Assembly (NCBI GenBank): GCA_015068175.1
Contig: SVLA01000067.1
Coordinates: 1-10,589 of the forward strand
Length of the DNA: 10,589 bases
Source of the DNA: Oscillospiraceae bacterium
GTDB taxonomy: Bacteria; Bacillota_A; Clostridia; Oscillospirales; Oscillospiraceae
Direction of reading: 5' to 3'
Shown here: positions 7,088 to 10,589 of the stretch, one piece after another
Numbering within the stretch: position 1 is the first letter of the stretch
Layout: each line of letters opens with the position of its first letter
Translations under genes and position numbers: made by a program
Notes under the pieces: model-generated
What the model was told of the DNA's origin: nothing
Seen by the model: only the letters and a program-made list of their open reading frames with translations
Database searches by the model: none

Positions 7088-8185
7088 TTAGAAGTTCTGC
7101 AGGTCCTGCTCCGTCAGGCTGCGGATCACCGCGGCAGCCAGGGCCACCGTGGCTTCGTAGTCATCCATCCGAGCCAAATTGTTGCAGGTGTGGTTATAAC
7201 GGACCGGGATGCCGGCCACCACCACCGGCACACCGCCGCAGGCTGTATGGATCACGCCACCGTCGTTGGCGCCGATGGTCCGCACGTTGGTCTGCACCGG
7301 GATGCCCCGATCCTGCGCCAAACGCAGCACATAGCGCATATACCGGGGAGAGCAGATCACAGAGCCATCCATAAAACGCAGCATGGGGCCTTTCCCCAAA
7401 GCGGTCTGGGGACGGGGCATGAAACCCATGGTATCGTCCGCCGGTGGACCTTCAAAACAGAATGCGATCTGGGGATTGACCCGTTCTACCGCCGCTTTGA
7501 CCCCACGGGTGCCCACTTCTTCCTGGGAAGTGAATACTGCCACAATATTGAAAGGCAGCTCCTCCCCTTCCAAACGGCGGAGGGTCTCCAGCAAAGCAGC
7601 ACAACCCAGGCGGCAATCAAAGGCTTTTCCATGGAAAAGACCGTGGACCTCATCATAGGAAAAATGGGCTTCCGGCGCCGCCGGGTCTCCCACTTGGATG
7701 CCGAAATCCCCGGCTGTTTGCTCTGCGCAGAGTGAACCCACATCCAGTGCCAACTGGTCATTGCCCAGAGGACCCTGACTTCGCTGGGCGGCATCCATAT
7801 ACATATAGGGTTTGGATGCCATAATGCCGGGGATATGGTCGCCCCGTTCATTCCGCAAAGTCACCCGGCTGGAGGGCAGGGCAAATCGGTCCCAGCCGCC
7901 CAAAGTCACTACCCGCAATGTGCCGTCGGGCAGCAGGTCCCGGACCATGAAGCCCAGTTCATCGGTATGGGCATCCAGCATCAGGACCGGGCGGCCCGGA
8001 CGGTTTTCCTTGCGGTACAGATAAAGATTTCGCAGGCGGTCTTCCTCGAATCGGCCCAAGCCTTCGCCGAACCGACGGATCACATCCAGCACCTCTTCCT
8101 CAAATCCGGAAGGGCCAAAGGCATCGCACAGAGCCCGAATCATGGGCAAATTTTGATTAAAATCGTTCATCATACATTTCATCAT
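7088..8185 (-). CDS. M42 family metallo-aminopeptidase/cellulase-type hydrolase
   Basis: M42 enzymes are cytoplasmic dinuclear-metal aminopeptidases, often large tetrahedral oligomers that trim peptides; members are sometimes labelled endoglucanases without good evidence. The 365-residue product has the full motif set: LDAHTDELGFMV (His73, Asp75), GKAFDCRLGC with the bridging Asp190, TSQEEVGTRG (Glu222, Glu223), CFEGPPADD (Glu245 at the position often held by Asp) and RYNHTCNN (His332). The ATG chosen at 8185 overlaps the upstream SGNH stop in an ATGA arrangement that suggests translational coupling. No good Shine-Dalgarno precedes it, and ATGs at 8182, 8173 and 8170 are alternatives. It is the last gene of the right-hand operon and ends at the bidirectional terminator. 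Peptide substrate specificity is not visible. Confidence 0.92.
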   Translation of the reverse strand: MMKCMMNDFNQNLPMIRALCDAFGPSGFEEEVLDVIRRFGEGLGRFEEDRLRNLYLYRKENRPGRPVLMLDAHTDELGFMVRDLLPDGTLRVVTLGGWDRFALPSSRVTLRNERGDHIPGIMASKPYMYMDAAQRSQGPLGNDQLALDVGSLCAEQTAGDFGIQVGDPAAPEAHFSYDEVHGLFHGKAFDCRLGCAALLETLRRLEGEELPFNIVAVFTSQEEVGTRGVKAAVERVNPQIAFCFEGPPADDTMGFMPRPQTALGKGPMLRFMDGSVICSPRYMRYVLRLAQDRGIPVQTNVRTIGANDGGVIHTACGGVPVVVAGIPVRYNHTCNNLARMDDYEATVALAAAVIRSLTEQDLQNF

Positions 8186-8985
8186 ACATCCAGAGCCGGG
8201 TCATACATGGGCGTGCCGATAAAAGCCGCCTGACGGAACGCCGGCATATTGTGGCGGATAATATAGTCCATATAGGAAGCGATGACCTTGGCGGTAAAGA
8301 TGTAACCCATGGGATTCATATGCCCATGGAGACAATACTGCCGGTCGAAGTTCTTGTCATAGGGGGGCAGATAAGTGGCCAGGTCCAGGACATAGGTATG
8401 ATCAAAGAATTCAGCCAGGGCATTCAGCGCATCCCGGTGGGCCAGGATGTCGGCGCCGCGGTCCCCCAACTCATGCCAGTGGACCATGGACACCAGGAAA
8501 AACCGGGCATGGGGCTGGATCTTTTTATAGCGCTGGATGATCCGGGCATAGTAACCCGTAAAGGTGGGGGCATTTTGGGTATAGTCCTCCCGGCAGATGT
8601 CGTCCACGGAGCCGATGGGCTGATGCTGATTGATCACATCATTGACGCCCAGGGCGATGACATAGGCCTGGCAGGCCTTATCCTCGTCCCAAAAGCCGTT
8701 GGCTTCGGCGAAACTTTCGCAATATTCCTTGGCGGTCATGCCGCCCCGGGAGAAATTGTAGCCGAAACTGCCGCAGGCGCGGCAGATATACTGGCCCCAG
8801 GAATAGTCGAACATATCGTGATAGGTCCGCTTCCCGGCAGAGTCCACCGCTTCAAATTCGCCGGAGGACAGGCTGTCGCCCACGAAGGCGATCCTGCGGA
8901 AAATGCCCACAAAACCGCCGTCCTCCACCAAATTGTCCAGGGGCTTTTCCGCCGGATCAGGGCAATAATAGTGGCGCAGTTCCAT
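8182..8985 (-). CDS. SGNH/GDSL-family hydrolase (putative esterase)
   Basis: SGNH hydrolases are serine esterases or lipases that often remove acyl groups from sugars or polysaccharides. This 267-residue protein shows block I FVGDSLSSGE with nucleophile Ser38, a block II glycine in FSRGGMT, block III ALGVNDV with oxyanion Asn115, and block V HGHMNPMGY with His222. The aspartate usually three residues before the catalytic histidine is absent (Leu219 at that position), so the enzyme would act with a Ser-His dyad or a differently placed acid. There is no signal peptide, which points to an intracellular substrate. The ribosome binding site AAGGAGG at 8993-8999 is strong, and the ATG overlaps the preceding SIS stop by 1 nt (TAATG). 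It overlaps the M42 gene by 4 nt. The substrate is unknown; the sugar-isomerase neighbours make an acylated sugar plausible. Confidence 0.85.
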   Translation of the reverse strand: MELRHYYCPDPAEKPLDNLVEDGGFVGIFRRIAFVGDSLSSGEFEAVDSAGKRTYHDMFDYSWGQYICRACGSFGYNFSRGGMTAKEYCESFAEANGFWDEDKACQAYVIALGVNDVINQHQPIGSVDDICREDYTQNAPTFTGYYARIIQRYKKIQPHARFFLVSMVHWHELGDRGADILAHRDALNALAEFFDHTYVLDLATYLPPYDKNFDRQYCLHGHMNPMGYIFTAKVIASYMDYIIRHNMPAFRQAAFIGTPMYDPALDV

Positions 8986-9596
8986 TATTTGTCCTCCTTG
9001 GGGCCGTTGAGCCGTTCACCCACAGCACCGCCGGGATGGATCAGGGCAAACTGCTCCGCCTGATAGCCGGTCTCCTCGATGAGGGCCGCCTGGAGGCTGT
9101 GGAACAGCATGCAAAGGGCGGTGGTGCTGGTGGTGCCCTGGGCATTCCACTTGTCGGTCTCCCGGTTGACGTGCTGTTTGATCACCACATCCGCCGCCTG
9201 GGCCAGGGGGGATTCCAAATTTTCCGTGACGGTGATGATGGACACGCCCTTGGCCTTGCAGATGTCCACGATGGGCAGCAGTTCCTTGGTCTTGCCGCCC
9301 CGGGAGGCGAATACCATCACATCCCCCTTCTGCAAAAAGCCGGTGGCGCCGTGGACCGCCTCCGCCGGGGAAATGAACCGGGCGGGGCGCTCGATGCAGC
9401 ACATCAAATGGCAGAAATGCTGGCAGATGATGCCGGAATGGCCGCAGCCGGCGGCACCGATCCGGGGCGCGGAGCGCAGCAGCTCCACCGCCCGGGAAAA
9501 GGCTTCGGGATCAAAGTGATCCTTCATTTCCCGGATGCAGGCTTCCTCGATGTCATAAGCCTCCTGTGCGGCCCGGAGGGCATTTTCGCTGATCAT
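8985..9596 (-). CDS. SIS-domain phosphosugar isomerase, KpsF/GutQ-like without CBS domains
   Basis: SIS domains bind phosphorylated sugars, and the KpsF/GutQ/KdsD group interconverts D-arabinose 5-phosphate and ribulose 5-phosphate. The 203-residue protein has one SIS domain and lacks the two C-terminal CBS domains of KdsD. It shows GCGHSG at 50-55 (phosphosugar loop), AEAVHGATG with His82, ASRGGKTKE with Glu105, GTTSTTALCML and HPGGAVGERL with His187. Those His and Glu positions correspond to residues implicated in KdsD catalysis, so an isomerase seems likelier than a regulator; that mapping is by motif memory, not alignment. AAGGAGG at 9604-9610 precedes the ATG. It sits 22 nt after the YjbQ-like gene and overlaps the SGNH start by 1 nt. 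With no Kdo genes in view, a catabolic role is more likely than lipopolysaccharide synthesis. Confidence 0.87.
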   Translation of the reverse strand: MISENALRAAQEAYDIEEACIREMKDHFDPEAFSRAVELLRSAPRIGAAGCGHSGIICQHFCHLMCCIERPARFISPAEAVHGATGFLQKGDVMVFASRGGKTKELLPIVDICKAKGVSIITVTENLESPLAQAADVVIKQHVNRETDKWNAQGTTSTTALCMLFHSLQAALIEETGYQAEQFALIHPGGAVGERLNGPKEDK

Positions 9597-9618
9597 AACC
9601 GTTCCTCCTTCGGAGAAA

Positions 9619-10113
9619 TTACTCGCCCAGGATCATGACCTGCACGGTGCGGTTACGGCCGCGGGTCTGGTCCCAGTCAATGAAATGGATGCGGCCAAAG
9701 TCGCCCAGGTCCATCTCGCCGTCCACCATGACGATGGTCACGTTCCGGCCGATGATGGAGGAGCGCAGGTGGGCATCGGTATTGTGGCAGCCGAAATTGT
9801 CTTCACCGTGTTCTTCGGCAAAGTCCAGGGCCTTCTGCTGGGGATGCAGGTACATGCCTTCGGTGCGCTGGGTGGGGATCCACTCTTCAAAGACATTGAC
9901 CAGATCCTGCTGAAGAGTCTCCAGGCCGGTCATGGACATATCGAATGCGCACTCCTGGGTGATGACGGAGCAGGTGGTGTGGTGGGAATAGACCACCACG
10001 ATGCCGTCCTTGATGCCGGATGCGGCGGCCAGTTCCTTGACCTGGTCGGTGATATCGTGGAAGCTGACGGCCCGATGCCGGGACTGGAGCTTGATGGCGT
10101 GCTTGAAAACCAT
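9619..10113 (-). CDS. YjbQ-family (UPF0047) protein
   Basis: YjbQ proteins are small trimeric beta-rich enzymes, annotated as secondary thiamine-phosphate synthases because some show that activity weakly; their physiological role is unsettled. The 164-residue product has SHHTTCSVITQE at 43-54, HNTDAHLRSSIIG at 110-122 (cf. the family's DAHLxxxxxG) and a C-terminal IHFIDWDQTRGRNRTVQV region with the conserved Asp and Arg pattern. It is longer than the usual roughly 135-140 residues, mostly in a middle region at about 70-108 (IPTQRTEGMYLHPQQK and following), and the usual Trp-Gln near the C-terminus is Phe-Gly (139-140), so it looks like a divergent subfamily. AAGGAGG at 10123-10129 is its ribosome binding site. 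It starts 1 nt after the TIM-like gene stop. Location between two sugar-phosphate isomerases suggests carbohydrate rather than thiamine metabolism. Confidence 0.88.
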   Translation of the reverse strand: MVFKHAIKLQSRHRAVSFHDITDQVKELAAASGIKDGIVVVYSHHTTCSVITQECAFDMSMTGLETLQQDLVNVFEEWIPTQRTEGMYLHPQQKALDFAEEHGEDNFGCHNTDAHLRSSIIGRNVTIVMVDGEMDLGDFGRIHFIDWDQTRGRNRTVQVMILGE

Positions 10114-10114
10114 A

Positions 10115-10589
10115 TTATTTTGCCTCCTTCTTCAGATCGTCGGCGGCCCGGCGGGTGGCGGCGATCATTTCGTCGATCATGGCGATGGGATCGGCGGCAT
10201 TCATGATGCCGGAAGCGGCGCCGGCGGCTTCGGAGCCGGCCATGATGAAATCATAGACCTGTTGACCGTTGGTGATGCCGGCGGCCTGCTCCACCATGAT
10301 GTCGGGGTAAATTTCCTTGATGACCCGGATGGAGTCCTTCACATAGGCCATGGGGCTGACGCCGTTGCCGCCGCCGATGATCTCGGAAGGTTCGGGATTG
10401 ATGATGTCGGGATGGAGCTGGGCGATGGCCTTGGCTTCCGCCAGGGTGTCGGCGCAGGCAAATACCAGGAAATCCAGTTCCTTGGCCCGGTCCACCACGG
10501 CCTTCATCTGGGGCAGGCTCATGGGCTTTTCGCAATGGTTGATGACCACGCCCCGGGCGCCGGCGGCCTTCAGGCCCTCGGGCAGGATG
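10115..10589 (-). CDS. Archaeal-type triose-phosphate isomerase-like protein, N-terminus cut by window edge
   Basis: TIM-family enzymes interconvert ketose and aldose phosphates, classically dihydroxyacetone phosphate and glyceraldehyde 3-phosphate. The frame is open to the window end, giving about 157 C-terminal residues. These include VVINHCEKPMS (the histidine of the NHSE-type motif, electrophile), DIINPEPSEIIGGGNGVSP (the glutamate of the EPPELIG-type motif, catalytic base), VEQAAGITNG and AASGIMNA (phosphate-gripping glycine loops). This pattern matches the shorter archaeal-type TIM rather than the glycolytic bacterial type. Bacteria with such a copy often use it outside glycolysis, and TIM-like proteins are known to isomerise tetrulose phosphates in erythritol catabolism. 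A GTG at 10549 lies inside the conserved strand and is not the start. It is the first visible gene of the right-hand operon and the promoter lies outside the window. Confidence 0.88.
   Translation of the reverse strand, partial: ILPEGLKAAGARGVVINHCEKPMSLPQMKAVVDRAKELDFLVFACADTLAEAKAIAQLHPDIINPEPSEIIGGGNGVSPMAYVKDSIRVIKEIYPDIMVEQAAGITNGQQVYDFIMAGSEAAGAASGIMNAADPIAMIDEMIAATRRAADDLKKEAK

Noticed and set aside
8251..9063. A 270-codon + strand open frame opposite the SGNH gene.
   Set aside because: No recognisable motif and no good ribosome binding site; the - strand frame has the SGNH blocks and a strong Shine-Dalgarno.

Overview
The window looks like a chromosomal segment of a GC-rich, anaerobic, probably gut-dwelling low-G+C-lineage Clostridium relative (Oscillospiraceae/Ruminococcaceae type). 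The case rests on the Firmicutes-style neighbourhood rel-dtd-(MBL hydrolase)-hemZ, strong AAGGAGG-type Shine-Dalgarno sequences, an intrinsic terminator with a long U tract, a SpoVB/MurJ-type flippase, and a nested palindromic intergenic element of a kind I recall from genomes of this family. The taxonomic call is inference; no rRNA or other marker gene is present.

Left part (1-3906, + strand): a tightly packed operon. It opens with the 3' two thirds of a bifunctional RelA/SpoT (p)ppGpp enzyme, cut by the window edge. D-aminoacyl-tRNA deacylase (dtd), a glyoxalase II-like metallo-beta-lactamase hydrolase and the radical SAM protein HemZ follow, with gaps of 47, 1 and 3 nt. This is a conserved housekeeping block joining the stringent response, translation quality control and small-molecule metabolism.

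Middle part (3907-7087): a 188-bp intergenic gap is largely filled by a palindromic, MITE/REP-like element of about 145 bp (3926-4070). Two + strand genes follow: an amidohydrolase of the MTA/SAH deaminase-like class in which several catalytic or metal-binding positions appear to be replaced, and a 532-residue polytopic MOP-superfamily flippase of the SpoVB/MurJ type. A strong bidirectional terminator (7045-7086) ends this unit and also the convergent one.

Right part (7088-10589, - strand): a second compact operon read right to left. It encodes an archaeal-type triose-phosphate isomerase-like protein (cut by the window edge), a YjbQ-family protein with an enlarged middle region, a KpsF/GutQ-like SIS phosphosugar isomerase without CBS domains, an SGNH/GDSL hydrolase, and an M42 metallo-aminopeptidase. 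Genes overlap by 1 or 4 nt or are separated by 1 or 22 nt. Two predicted sugar-phosphate isomerases, a YjbQ protein and a putative esterase suggest a catabolic or salvage pathway for an unidentified carbohydrate. That pathway assignment is inference.

The points most worth a second look are the apparently degenerate amidohydrolase active site, the nested palindromic element, and the composition of the right-hand operon. No phage, CRISPR, transposase, tRNA or rRNA gene was seen.
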